From RYN-133 sp963754285 (GTDB lineage Bacteria; Actinomycetota; Actinomycetes; Mycobacteriales; Jatrophihabitantaceae), in contig CAVWFN010000020.1 of the NCBI GenBank assembly GCA_963754285.1, positions 62,001 to 126,000 on the forward strand: DNA of 64,000 nt, given 5' to 3'. A model generated the notes under the pieces. That model did no database searches. It saw only the letters and a program-made list of their open reading frames with translations, and was not told the origin of the DNA. Every line of letters starts with the position of its first letter. Within the stretch, counting starts at the first letter, position 1. Position numbers and translations under genes: made by a program. Shown here piece by piece: positions 26,675 to 35,448 of this stretch.

Positions 26675-29346
26675 CTGTCCCGGTCATAGCCGCGGTCCAG
26701 CGCGGGATCCGCGCGGTCGTGCCGTCGCTGGTCGTGCCGCTGTGCCTGGTGGCAAGCGTGTTGGCGACGGTGCCGTGGTTGCGTTCGTTCCCGAGTTCGC
26801 TCGCCGCGGTGCCGATGTACGGCGCCGCTGTGGTCAGCGTGCTGATCCCGCTTGCTGTCGTGCGCATCCGGCCGGCGTGGTTGTGGCCGAGCGTGCTCAT
26901 CGACGTCGTTGCGTTCGTCGTCTACGCGCTGTTGGTCGTGGTGCAGGATCCGTCCGGCTTCAGCGCGCTCGGGCACGGTTTGTTCCAGGGCCCGTCGCAG
27001 ATCCTCACCTACGCGCTGCCTCTCATCAGTCCACGCAGTCTCATGGTGGCTCCCGTCGCGCTCATCTGGCTCGCCGGAGCGCTCGCCGGCGAGTGCGCGG
27101 CACGACGGTGGTACACGCTGCTCCCCTACCTCGGCTTTCTCGTTGCGTTCGGACTGGCGTACGCGGCGACCCAACGCGCGTCCGGATCGTCGCTGACCGC
27201 AACACCTGCGCGCGAAACGGTGCTGGCCGCTGCCCTGCTCGTGACGTTGCTGTTGATGCGTGTCGGTCAGGCGTGGGTACGGCAGGACGAGACGGCCGAG
27301 AGCACGCAGCCCGACGGCGTATTGCCGTTGCGCGGGTTCGTGGTCGGCATCGTGCTCGCCGTCGTCATCGCGGTACTCGCCGGTTTCGCCGTGCAGTCGA
27401 GCGCGTTCCCGAAACGTCCTGCGACGCCGCAGCGATCGCCCAGTGTCGACCAGTCGGGTCCGCTCACGCCGCTGTCGTTCGTCGCCGGGCTGCGCCCGCA
27501 GGCGCCGAAGGCGCCCGGGCAACCTGTCTTCACGGTCACGACCGACACCACCACGCCGGGTTACTTCGCCATCGCCAACGTCGACTACTACGACGGCGCG
27601 GGTTGGTCGTTCAACCGCACGTTCCGCCCGTCCGGTGGCGTACTCCCGGCCGACACCGACCCTGCGCTGCAACCCAAGGGCGAACTCACCCAGCAGTACC
27701 GCATCGATGCCGGACCGTTGACGCACGCGCCGTGGATGCCGTTCGTGTACCGCGCGCAGAAGGTCACCGGACAGGCGGTCGACATCGATCCGACCAGCGG
27801 CATGATCGTCCCCCTCGGCACGCTCAATCCCGGCACCACCTACACCGTTCGGTCCGGCGTCACGACGACGACCTTCGATCGGATGCGCGCCGCCACGGCG
27901 ACGCCCGACACGGCGACACCGACGATCGACACCGAGTTGCCCGGGTCGGTGCGCACCGCGCTCGACCAGGTCGTGCAAGCCCTGTCGCAAGAGACCCACA
28001 CTGCATCGACACCGGCCTTGCCCTTCCTGCAGGCGCTGCAGCGCGATCTGCGTACGAACTACACGCTGTCCAACGCAGCGCGCGGGGTCGCCACCGGGAC
28101 GGTGTCACCGACGCCGACGCCGACGCCCACACCGACCCCGAAGTCGAGCCCGAAGCCGACCCCGAAGTCGAGCCCGAAGTCGCACCACGCGTCCAGCCCG
28201 ACGTCGCACCGCGCGTCCAGTTCGAAGCCGGGACACAAGTCAGCGTCGAAGCCGCGGGGTCAGCACAGCTCGACACGTCCGTCGACACATACGGCAACAC
28301 ATACGGCGACACATACGGCGACACACAGCCCGACGCCCACGCCGTCGACCAGTTCGACCGGCACCGGCGGCGGATACGCGGGCGCAACCGGATTCGCCGA
28401 CGTCCTCGCCTCCATCCTCGGACCGAATCGGCACGGCACTCCTGAGCAGTTCGCCACGTTGCTGGCGCTCATCGCTCGTGACCTCGGTGTGCCGGCGCGA
28501 GTGGTGACCGGGTTCCGCGTGCAACCGCCCCACGGCGCGGCAGTGCTCTCACCCGGCAGCTACAACGTCACGACCGCAGATGCGTGGACCTGGACCGAGG
28601 TACCGATCAACGGCGTGGGGTGGGTCGTACTCGATGGCTCGCCGGCACAGTTGGCGGGTGACACCACCCCGACCGAGACCGGTGTGCCCGGACAATCGAG
28701 CAGTTCAGCACCGCCGAGCCAGAATGCGCTGATCACCCAAGGCAAGAACGGCGGCAATGCAGTCGCGCCGAAGAGCAAGATCCCGCACTCGATCGCGACC
28801 GCGACCCACGCGCTGCTCATCGCACTGATCGTCGCGCTCGGGGTGCTGCTCATCGTGGTGCTGGTGATGCTGTTGACCCGCAAACGGATTCGGGCGGGCA
28901 AACGCAGACGCTCCCCCGATCCGCGGCTGCGGCTCATCGGCGCCTGGCGCGAGAATCTCGACATGCTCGCCGAGGCCGGCCTGCCCGACCTGAGCGCGCT
29001 GACCAGCGCCGAGATCGCCACGATGACCGGCGAGCAGTTCGGCGCCGGACCGGCGAGCGAGACCGCCGCGCTCGGCGCCGCAGCGAACGCAGCCGCGTAC
29101 CGACCGTCCGGTGCCGTCGCGGTGGCCGAGGCCGACACCGCGTGGCAGCGGCACACCGCCGTCCGCAAGCAGGTGCACCGACAGCTCGGCGTGCGGGGCA
29201 GGTTCACGGCCGGATTGCGCTATCACCGGCACGGACGAGCACTCGATCCCGTGAGCCCGACATCCTGGGACAGCGCCGAGCGCGCGGCCCGCAGCGAGGG
29301 CGCACCGCGACGCCGAAGGGCTTACCAGGGACGCCGACGGCATTGA
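26671..29346 (+). CDS. TgpA-like membrane protein with transglutaminase-like domain, catalytic Cys/His absent
   Basis: About 891 residues from TTG 26671 (TTGA overlap with DUF58). N-terminal DUF3488-type bundle of six to seven helices (to about 250), an extracytoplasmic region, a Pro/Thr/Ser/Lys low-complexity insert (about 478-570), a transglutaminase-like core (about 582-660), one helix (711-735) and a cytosolic tail. In the core the usual Cys position reads GTPEQFATLL, and the usual DAHAW reads DAWTW, so Cys and His are both missing. It probably serves as a structural or binding domain. Always-linked MoxR-DUF58-TgpA modules are common in actinobacteria. Confidence 0.88.
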   Translation: MTVPVIAAVQRGIRAVVPSLVVPLCLVASVLATVPWLRSFPSSLAAVPMYGAAVVSVLIPLAVVRIRPAWLWPSVLIDVVAFVVYALLVVVQDPSGFSALGHGLFQGPSQILTYALPLISPRSLMVAPVALIWLAGALAGECAARRWYTLLPYLGFLVAFGLAYAATQRASGSSLTATPARETVLAAALLVTLLLMRVGQAWVRQDETAESTQPDGVLPLRGFVVGIVLAVVIAVLAGFAVQSSAFPKRPATPQRSPSVDQSGPLTPLSFVAGLRPQAPKAPGQPVFTVTTDTTTPGYFAIANVDYYDGAGWSFNRTFRPSGGVLPADTDPALQPKGELTQQYRIDAGPLTHAPWMPFVYRAQKVTGQAVDIDPTSGMIVPLGTLNPGTTYTVRSGVTTTTFDRMRAATATPDTATPTIDTELPGSVRTALDQVVQALSQETHTASTPALPFLQALQRDLRTNYTLSNAARGVATGTVSPTPTPTPTPTPKSSPKPTPKSSPKSHHASSPTSHRASSSKPGHKSASKPRGQHSSTRPSTHTATHTATHTATHSPTPTPSTSSTGTGGGYAGATGFADVLASILGPNRHGTPEQFATLLALIARDLGVPARVVTGFRVQPPHGAAVLSPGSYNVTTADAWTWTEVPINGVGWVVLDGSPAQLAGDTTPTETGVPGQSSSSAPPSQNALITQGKNGGNAVAPKSKIPHSIATATHALLIALIVALGVLLIVVLVMLLTRKRIRAGKRRRSPDPRLRLIGAWRENLDMLAEAGLPDLSALTSAEIATMTGEQFGAGPASETAALGAAANAAAYRPSGAVAVAEADTAWQRHTAVRKQVHRQLGVRGRFTAGLRYHRHGRALDPVSPTSWDSAERAARSEGAPRRRRAYQGRRRH
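28285..28320 (+). repeat. 12 bp tandem repeat inside the transglutaminase-like gene
   Basis: Three copies of ACACATACGGC(A/G) in a row encode a repeated Thr-His-Thr-Ala-type peptide in the low-complexity insert. Nearby (28130-28190) is a similar Pro/Lys/Ser repeat based on CCCGAAGTCGAG. Copy number is likely to vary between strains. Confidence 0.8.
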
Positions 29347-29381
29347 CGCAGCTCCACGACGGCGGGTGCGATGATCACCGG

Positions 29382-30143
29382 ATGGGGACATTTCGCACCG
29401 GTGTCGTGTCGGTACTCGTGCCGGGCGTCGCCGCCGCGCTCGTGCTGAGCGCATGCAGCGGTTCCTCGACGGGCGCAACGCCGCAGGGCACCAGCGATTC
29501 GCCCGGGGCGGGTACGTCGACGAGTTCACCCGCGCCGTCGACCTCGGGGTCGAGCACGACCGCGGCTCCGGTCGGCTCGGCGGAGTTCTTGACGGCCGCC
29601 GACCTCACGAGGGCGGGCGTCGCCGCCGGCCTCGCCGCCGTCAAGCAGAGCAAGACGTCCGCGCCGGCCGCGCAGCGCAAGCTGTTCGACTGCCTCGCTC
29701 TCACGACCGTGCTGCACCACGTCCCCGGCATCAGCTTCGGCGCGAAAGGCGTGCGAGTCTTCGCCGATGCGAGCAACGCCCACGTGATTGCGCAGGTGGT
29801 GCTGCACTTCGCCTCGTCCGCGCAGGCACAACGCTTCGGCGGCGTGGTCGTGCAACGGTTGGCGGCCTGCCCCCGTCCGAAGCTGTTGCTTGTCGGTACG
29901 GGGCCCGAGGTGTCGAACGGAACTACCGTGCAGGTCACGACCACGTGCGATCGATCGGCCGGCTACACGGCGATCGCGACCCGGCGATTGCGCAATCGCT
30001 CGAACTCTGAAGTGGTGTCGATGCTGCTCGTCGCCGCCGGGCCGACCTTCTCGCTCGTGCTGCTTTTCGGTCCGTTGTCGAGCAACAACCACACGATGGA
30101 ATCCAAGGTCGCCGACGCGATGTGTGCTCGAGTGCGCGGCTGA
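29382..30143 (+). CDS. Putative lipoprotein
   Basis: A 253-residue protein from ATG 29382 with a lipobox LSAC (Cys25) after a hydrophobic segment. A Ser/Thr/Gly/Pro-rich linker (26-65) precedes a roughly 180-residue globular domain with paired cysteines (KLFDCLAL, LAACPRP, TTTCDRS, DAMCARV). It ends the fibronectin-MoxR operon, 35 bp after the transglutaminase-like gene. Fold resembles small sensor-like lipoprotein domains of actinobacteria, but I cannot name the family. Confidence 0.8.
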   Translation: MGTFRTGVVSVLVPGVAAALVLSACSGSSTGATPQGTSDSPGAGTSTSSPAPSTSGSSTTAAPVGSAEFLTAADLTRAGVAAGLAAVKQSKTSAPAAQRKLFDCLALTTVLHHVPGISFGAKGVRVFADASNAHVIAQVVLHFASSAQAQRFGGVVVQRLAACPRPKLLLVGTGPEVSNGTTVQVTTTCDRSAGYTAIATRRLRNRSNSEVVSMLLVAAGPTFSLVLLFGPLSSNNHTMESKVADAMCARVRG

Positions 30144-30155
30144 CCTGCGTGCGCG

Positions 30156-31532
30156 TCAGCGACGCGGCGGCGGTGCTGGTGGCGGCGGTGGCGCCGGTGG
30201 CGGTGCCGGTGGCCCCTGCGTCCCAGCGCCGTACGGGCCGTGGGGATCGGGCGGGTCGTAGCCGGGCGGCGGCCGAGTGCCGTAATCGGAACGCGGCCCG
30301 CCCATGGCAGCGCTGCGACGGCTGCGCGCGACGAACCAGGCGACGAGAGCCCCGATGACAACGACAAGCGCGGCCACCGCGAGCCCGGCCCCGCCGCTGC
30401 CGGGCTTGGACGACGGCGCTGATGACGCACCGGCCGGCTGCGACGACCCCGCCGTCGACGGCGGAGTCGACGCCGGCGTTGATGTCGAAGCCGACGGGCC
30501 GGACGATCCGCTGCCTGACGGGGCGAGCGAGCCGAGCGGGTTCTGCGACACGATCGGGACGTGCGCGGTCAGCGCCTTGTAGACGTTCGGGACGCCGTAG
30601 CCGTAATGGTCATTGGGTGCAGCCCCGCCCGCGGGCACAGCGGTCTTGAGCAATCGGTTGATCACATTGGCGGCGTTCATCGTCGGGAACTTCGCCCGGA
30701 TCAACGCCACCATGCCGGCGATGATCGGTGCCGCCAACGACACACCGTTGGCGAGCGTGTGCGAACCGAGCGGGTCACCGACCCGGTTCGCGACGGGAAT
30801 GCCGACGCTCGGTGTGGTGGCGAACGGGCCGACGATTGCCACGCCGTGACCGAAGTCCGAGTTCGGATCCACCTTCAGGCTGCGGTCGATCCCGGCGACT
30901 GCGACCACGCCGGGCAACGCGGCCGGCATGCCGACGAAATTGATGCCCTCGTCACCCGTCCCGGCGACCAGCACGACGTCCTTCGATTCGGCGTAACGCA
31001 CTGCGGCCGTGATGGCCGCCGAGTTGCCGCCGGCGTTCAGCGACAGATTGATCACCTTGGCGCCCTGATCGGTCGACCAGCGGATCGCCCGGGCGATCGG
31101 AGTTGCGCCGATCGAAAGCCCGGTCGCGACCGACGCCGTCAGCAGTGCGCACCGTGGCGCGGACCCGATGACCCCCGAGTCAGGTCCGGTGCCACGTCCC
31201 GCCAGCACCGAGGCGACGGCGGTGCCATGGCTGGTGCCTCCGGTGGACGCCACTGCCGCCTCGCCGTTTACCGACCCCTGTCCGCTGAAGTCGCGCCCGC
31301 CGACGACCGCTCCGCGCAGTTCGGGGGTACGTCCATCGACCCCGTTGTCGATCACCGCAACCTTGACTGCGGCACCACGGGTCAGCGACCACGCCTTCTG
31401 GATGCCGAGCGGCCCGAGATACCACTGCGCCGACCGCACCGCGTCCGCGTGCGCAGGGGCCGCGCCGAGCGTCGACGCGGCGGCGCACACGGTCAGGCAG
31501 ACCAGAGCGCGCAGTGCGCGGCGGGGGCTCAT
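30156..31532 (-). CDS. Mycosin-like subtilase, variant lacking the oxyanion Asn
   Basis: A 458-residue S8 protease homologue: signal peptide (1-29, AHA), subtilase domain, Pro/Ser/Gly linker, one membrane helix (about 385-406) and a Pro-rich cytosolic tail. Asp62 (AVIDNGVD), His102 (SHGTAVAS) and Ser265 (NGVSLAAP) are in place, but the usual AAGN oxyanion segment reads VAGTGDEG and GTS is GVS. Activity may be weak or specialised. It ends the leftward ESX substrate arm; a canonical mycosin is encoded at 44857. Family assignment is firm, function inferred. Confidence 0.88.
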   Translation of the reverse strand: MSPRRALRALVCLTVCAAASTLGAAPAHADAVRSAQWYLGPLGIQKAWSLTRGAAVKVAVIDNGVDGRTPELRGAVVGGRDFSGQGSVNGEAAVASTGGTSHGTAVASVLAGRGTGPDSGVIGSAPRCALLTASVATGLSIGATPIARAIRWSTDQGAKVINLSLNAGGNSAAITAAVRYAESKDVVLVAGTGDEGINFVGMPAALPGVVAVAGIDRSLKVDPNSDFGHGVAIVGPFATTPSVGIPVANRVGDPLGSHTLANGVSLAAPIIAGMVALIRAKFPTMNAANVINRLLKTAVPAGGAAPNDHYGYGVPNVYKALTAHVPIVSQNPLGSLAPSGSGSSGPSASTSTPASTPPSTAGSSQPAGASSAPSSKPGSGGAGLAVAALVVVIGALVAWFVARSRRSAAMGGPRSDYGTRPPPGYDPPDPHGPYGAGTQGPPAPPPAPPPPPAPPPRR

Positions 31533-31575
31533 CGCATCGAGCCTGCCACAGCGCCGACCGCGAGCGGATCAGGTG

Positions 31576-32139
31576 TCAGCCGAAGCCGAGAGCGGACACG
31601 ACAGCGGCCGTGCCGGTCTTGATCTCGTTCAGCGTCTTCTGCATCTGCGCGCGCTCATGCGCGATCGAGCCGCCACCGTAGGCAACGTCGCCGGCGCCGG
31701 TGTCGCCGGCCGCCTGCAACTCCGACGACTTCTCCTGATCGACGTTGACGTATGCAGAGTAGGTCTGCGCGATCGCGGTCAGATGCTCGCCCAGAGCGCT
31801 GTACACCACGAGGAACGCCGACTTCATGCTGTCGGAGGAGTTGAGGGCTGCGGTCGTGGTGTCCTGCAGCGCGAGGGACACACCGGTGATCTCGCTGTCG
31901 GCCACGCAGGCGCTTTCGTACGGGTTCGACTGGCCCAGCACCTTCTGCAGGGTCTGCTTGAACTGCTGACGCACGTCAGAGACCTTGTAGAAGTAGTCAT
32001 GCAGAGCCTGCAGGTCGACCTGCAACTGCTGGCCGTTCCCGGACGCGGCGGCGGCAGCAAGGTCGGCCTGCACACCGCTGACGACGGCGCTTCCGACCGA
32101 GGCAATCGACGACGCTGCAGCGTCTATCGCTTCGAACAT
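31576..32139 (-). CDS. Helical type VII secretion-associated protein with YxxxD motif
   Basis: A 187-residue, almost entirely helical protein with an ATG at 32139 and a strong AAGGAGG. It has no WxG turn but carries Y-V-N-V-D near residue 132, matching the YxxxD/E secretion signal of ESX substrates. It lies 19 bp after the PPE-like gene, so it could be that protein's secretion partner in the way PE proteins partner PPE proteins. Family not recognised. Confidence 0.7.
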   Translation of the reverse strand: MFEAIDAAASSIASVGSAVVSGVQADLAAAAASGNGQQLQVDLQALHDYFYKVSDVRQQFKQTLQKVLGQSNPYESACVADSEITGVSLALQDTTTAALNSSDSMKSAFLVVYSALGEHLTAIAQTYSAYVNVDQEKSSELQAAGDTGAGDVAYGGGSIAHERAQMQKTLNEIKTGTAAVVSALGFG

Positions 32140-32158
32140 CGCTGGTTCCTCCTTCTCG

Positions 32159-33577
32159 CTACTCGCCGATCACCGGCGGTGCGGCGGTGATGCCGTCGCC
32201 CCACACGTCTTCGGTCTCGACAAGGTAGTCAGGGACCGGAGCTTCTTCGTCGTCGTCGCGGCGTCGCGCACCTGAGCCGCCACCGGGATATCCGCCGAAT
32301 CGGCCGGCTTCGCCGGCCACGGGCTCGCCGCCGAAGCCCTCCGGCGCCGCGCCTCGCAGCAGGCCGCCGCGCGGGGCGCCGAGTTCCTCTTCGGGCAGTC
32401 CGCTCATCCGAGCCCCGGTACGCAGTCCGCCCGGCTCGCCTTCACCGTCGAGCAGTCCGCCGGCCGAGCGCCCGCGCAGAGCCGGCTCACCCTCGCCGTC
32501 AGCCAGTCCGGACGCCGAGCGCCCGCGCAGACCGGCCTCGCCCTCGCCCTCGGCCAGTGCCCCGGGGCCGGCAAGCGAGCCGCGCGCGCCGAGCAGGCCC
32601 GCGCCGCCGAGCAACCCCGCGCCGCCGAGCACGCCACCGGCCGCGCCGAGGCCGCCGGTCGTCGCGCCGCCGGGACCTTCGCCGGTGACGGTGGGGGTCG
32701 GTGGCACCGCGGTGGTGACACCACCCGGGTCGCCCTGCGGCGTGGTCGTGGTGCCTTGCGGCGCGGTCGTGGTCGGGATGTGCGGGGTCGGCGAGCCGCC
32801 GGGCGCAGTCGGATCCTCCGTCGGATTCTTGCCGCCGGAATTCTGATTGCCGTTGCCCTTGACCCCGTTGTGGGTGATCTCGCCGTCGGGGCCGGTCATC
32901 TGGGGTCCGCCGACGAGCGGCGAGTAGCCGGTGCCCGGGCCGCCACCGCTGGGCGCGACGTTGTAGTTACCGCCGACGTTGCCGGCCCCGCCACCACTAC
33001 CCGGGACGGGTGGGATCGACGACGGCGGGTTGGTCGTCGAGGTGGAACCCTGCGGCCAGGTGATGCCGCGCATCGACGCGGACTGCGCTCGGCCCTGGGA
33101 GTCCATCTGCGTCACGACGCGCGCCGCTTGCTTCTGGTTGTGGTCGTACTGCGCCTGGTGCTGCGCAGCCGCGACCCCGACGCCGACCGGCCCGGCCCAC
33201 CAGCCGGAGCTGACCGCGTGGCCCATCGAGGTGTCGACGTTCGGGATCGCCTCGACCTGCGACTTCTGCGAGCGCGCCGTGTCGTCGTAGTGCGTGGTCG
33301 TGGTGCTCGCCTGCTTCGACCCGTGCTGCATCTGCACCATCGACTGGTGCGTCGACGTCGCATTGCTCGTCGCAGCCTGGGCCGCGGCGCCCTGCCACGC
33401 GGAGCCGAGTGCTTTGACCTGGGTCATGAAGCTGGCGGCCGCTTCCTGACATGCCGCGTCGCCCTGATTGAAATAGCCGATCACGGCGGCCAGCGAGTCG
33501 AGCTTGCTGCCCGAGGCGGCCTGCTTGAGATCCGGCAAGGTCCAGTTCGAGTAACTGGTGTCGGCGTTCTGCATCAC
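32159..33577 (-). CDS. PPE-like type VII secretion substrate with Gly/Pro-rich C-terminus
   Basis: A 472-residue protein. The first 175 residues are a helical PPE/WXG-like domain with a SAWQGAAAQAA turn (about 59-69). Then comes a Gly/Pro/Thr linker, an Ala/Gly/Leu-rich stretch, and a repeated LRGRSA-GL-DGEGE unit of about 17 residues (330-385). The tail ends DYLVETEDVWGDG...PPVIGE; the PVIGE end is shared with the large protein at 35449-37958. EspG, the PPE chaperone, is encoded just upstream. Likely secreted or surface exposed. Confidence 0.8.
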   Translation of the reverse strand: MMQNADTSYSNWTLPDLKQAASGSKLDSLAAVIGYFNQGDAACQEAAASFMTQVKALGSAWQGAAAQAATSNATSTHQSMVQMQHGSKQASTTTTHYDDTARSQKSQVEAIPNVDTSMGHAVSSGWWAGPVGVGVAAAQHQAQYDHNQKQAARVVTQMDSQGRAQSASMRGITWPQGSTSTTNPPSSIPPVPGSGGGAGNVGGNYNVAPSGGGPGTGYSPLVGGPQMTGPDGEITHNGVKGNGNQNSGGKNPTEDPTAPGGSPTPHIPTTTAPQGTTTTPQGDPGGVTTAVPPTPTVTGEGPGGATTGGLGAAGGVLGGAGLLGGAGLLGARGSLAGPGALAEGEGEAGLRGRSASGLADGEGEPALRGRSAGGLLDGEGEPGGLRTGARMSGLPEEELGAPRGGLLRGAAPEGFGGEPVAGEAGRFGGYPGGGSGARRRDDDEEAPVPDYLVETEDVWGDGITAAPPVIGE

Positions 33578-33635
33578 TCAATCCCTCTCACGCATCCCGG
33601 CGGGTATGCGCTCAATCTCCGCGATATCCGTACGT

Positions 33636-33646
33636 ATAAGAATTTC
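33636..33646 (-). promoter_or_regulatory. Shared GAAATTCTTAT motif upstream of the PPE-like gene
   Basis: Read leftward, GAAATTCTTAT lies about 59 bp before the PPE-like start, in a 145 bp gap. The same 11 bp occur at 39204-39214 before the first WXG100 gene. The TTAT end could form part of a -10 element. A shared promoter or regulator site for the two substrate transcripts is inferred. Confidence 0.4.
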
Positions 33647-33722
33647 CGGTCAAAACGCAGCCTCAATTCCGATCTTAGGCCACGTCCTGGCGAACATTCT
33701 CCCCAGAAAGTTCACACAGTTC

Positions 33723-34553
33723 TCATACGGGACGACCCTCCCCCGTGCCCCGCGCCTCGAAAACACTCGCCACCGCGTCGACGGCGCTACGGAACAACGC
33801 GTCGGTCGTGCCCGGGGTGAGCAAGACGAACTGCTCACCGTGCCGGGCACCTCGTTCGGCCTGCAGCAAGGCTCCCTCGTTGAACTCGCGCCAGTTCGTG
33901 GACCGTGTCGAGTGACGCAGGACGAACTCGTCGTGATCCGCACGCCGGCCCGCTCGGTCGTACCCGACCGCGCCCAGCGTGCCGGAGGCCGTCGGTCCGG
34001 GCTCACCGCGCTGACGGAATGCGATCAGGTCCTCGGAGAACCCTGCCTGGGCGAGGTGCGCCCGCAGCGTGCGCGGGGATACGCCGGTCGTCGCGATCCG
34101 ATCGATCTCCTCCAGCGCCGCGGCGCTGACCTCGCAGGGCTCGAAACGCATCGGGCGCAACACCGGCAACGCGCCCACGACGCCGGCCGCCAGTTCGGTA
34201 TCGGCGATGCGGCGCAGCGCGACCTTGTCCGCGTCGAGGAGCACGAGCACCGCGTCCTCGTCGTCCTGACCGGCGATCGACAGGTACCGCGTCTCGACTC
34301 CGGCCGGGTCGACCCGAACCGCGTACACCGACAGCCTCGGACGGGCGAAGGCCGCCCGCGTGCTCGCGAGCACCGCGGAGCCGGTGAGGTCGCGGTCGAC
34401 GAGGATTCGTTCGATCTCGTCGCGGCTCGGCGCGGGGCCGTAGCCGACCTCGCCGGTGTTGAGCGGGAACGGCAATCGCACGTCGACCAGGCGCGTCCAG
34501 GCGACGAACTCGCGGTTGGCGAGGCTCACCCAGTCGATGGTCACGCCGCTCAT
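33723..34553 (-). CDS. espG: ESX secretion-associated protein EspG
   Basis: A 276-residue EspG-family protein. In mycobacteria EspG is the cytosolic chaperone that binds the tip of PE-PPE pairs and releases them at the ESX machine. The mixed alpha/beta layout fits the family: DWVSLANREFVAWTRL at the start, SVYAVRVDPAGVETRY, then a C-terminal FVLLTPGTTDALFRSAVDAV. ATG 34553 overlaps the YbaB-like stop by 1 nt. The nearby PPE-like protein is the obvious client. Confidence 0.87.
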   Translation of the reverse strand: MSGVTIDWVSLANREFVAWTRLVDVRLPFPLNTGEVGYGPAPSRDEIERILVDRDLTGSAVLASTRAAFARPRLSVYAVRVDPAGVETRYLSIAGQDDEDAVLVLLDADKVALRRIADTELAAGVVGALPVLRPMRFEPCEVSAAALEEIDRIATTGVSPRTLRAHLAQAGFSEDLIAFRQRGEPGPTASGTLGAVGYDRAGRRADHDEFVLRHSTRSTNWREFNEGALLQAERGARHGEQFVLLTPGTTDALFRSAVDAVASVFEARGTGEGRPV

Positions 34554-35002
34554 CAGCTCTGGTCCTCTTCGGGCAGGAACCGGTCATCGCGCGGACGCTG
34601 CGGCGCCGCGGACGTTGCCACTTGCGAATCGGCAGGCGAGTCCTCGGCAAGGGACGGCGACCGTCCCTGCGCAATGGCTGCGACGTCGGCGCGGCCCGTC
34701 AGCGGCGCCACCTCGGCGGTGGTGCGCTCGGCGACCTGCGCCAGCCCGGCACGGATCGCCTCGAGAATCGTGTTCGCCAGCGTCTGCGGTGTCTTGGCCA
34801 TCGCCTGCGCCGTGAGTTTCAGGTCGACGATCGCCCCACCGGCTGCCAGCTCGACAGTCACCGAGTGATCGGCAGACGTGGCGCTGACCCGCAGCTTCTC
34901 CAGAACAGCCCTGATCTGGTGGTACTGCGCAACCTGCGCACTACTGCGTTCCCGCGCCGCCGCGAGCGGTGCCGCGACGTCCCGGGGTGCGGCCACCTTC
35001 AT
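34553..35002 (-). CDS. YbaB/EbfC-like protein of the ESX locus
   Basis: A 149-residue protein: a helix, the YbaB/EbfC core (VELAAGGAIVDLKLTAQAM... about 48-95) and an acidic, disordered tail ending in PEEDQS. YbaB proteins bind DNA and nucleoid-like dimers form through the core; divergent copies are common in actinobacterial ESX loci beside EspG, where their role is unknown. Start ATG 35002; translationally coupled to espG. Confidence 0.82.
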   Translation of the reverse strand: MKVAAPRDVAAPLAAARERSSAQVAQYHQIRAVLEKLRVSATSADHSVTVELAAGGAIVDLKLTAQAMAKTPQTLANTILEAIRAGLAQVAERTTAEVAPLTGRADVAAIAQGRSPSLAEDSPADSQVATSAAPQRPRDDRFLPEEDQS

Positions 35003-35049
35003 GCTCCTGTCGTCGGGTTGCGTGTCGCGTTGTCAGTACGGACCTGCGC

Positions 35050-35442
35050 TCAGCGCAGCCAGGTCTCCGGATAGTCATCGTCGTCCGAAGTCTCGTCCAC
35101 GGCGCGTCCGGCCGCCGCGGCAGCACCACCGGCGACGGCTTCGGGCGCGCGCAACTCCCACTCGTCCTCGGGATCGAAACGAGCATCGCGCTCGGTCTGC
35201 TCGGTATTGCGCTCGGTATCGCGCTCGGCATCGCGGGCGGCCCGGGCCTCGGCTGCCTGCTCGGCGATGAACCGCTGCACCTGGCGGGCCAAGGATTCGC
35301 TCGAGAGCTTCGTGCGCCGATCGACAGCGTCGACGGTGTTGAAGACCTGGTCGCGCGCGGAGCGGGCATCACTCACGAGACCGTCCATGACGCTCGACAG
35401 CCGTGGCGACGAGTCGGCCGAGCCGCTGATCGAATCGGTCAC
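35050..35442 (-). CDS. Hypothetical charged coiled-coil protein of the ESX locus
   Basis: A 130-residue protein from GTG 35442, 6 bp after the preceding gene. Residues 25-90 form a strongly charged helix (ARAARDAERDTERNTEQTE), followed by an acidic tail ending DDDYPETWLR. No signal peptide or membrane segment. Possibly a cytosolic ESX accessory or a co-secreted small protein. Not recognised. Confidence 0.7.
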   Translation of the reverse strand: MTDSISGSADSSPRLSSVMDGLVSDARSARDQVFNTVDAVDRRTKLSSESLARQVQRFIAEQAAEARAARDAERDTERNTEQTERDARFDPEDEWELRAPEAVAGGAAAAAGRAVDETSDDDDYPETWLR

Positions 35443-35448
35443 CGCGGC

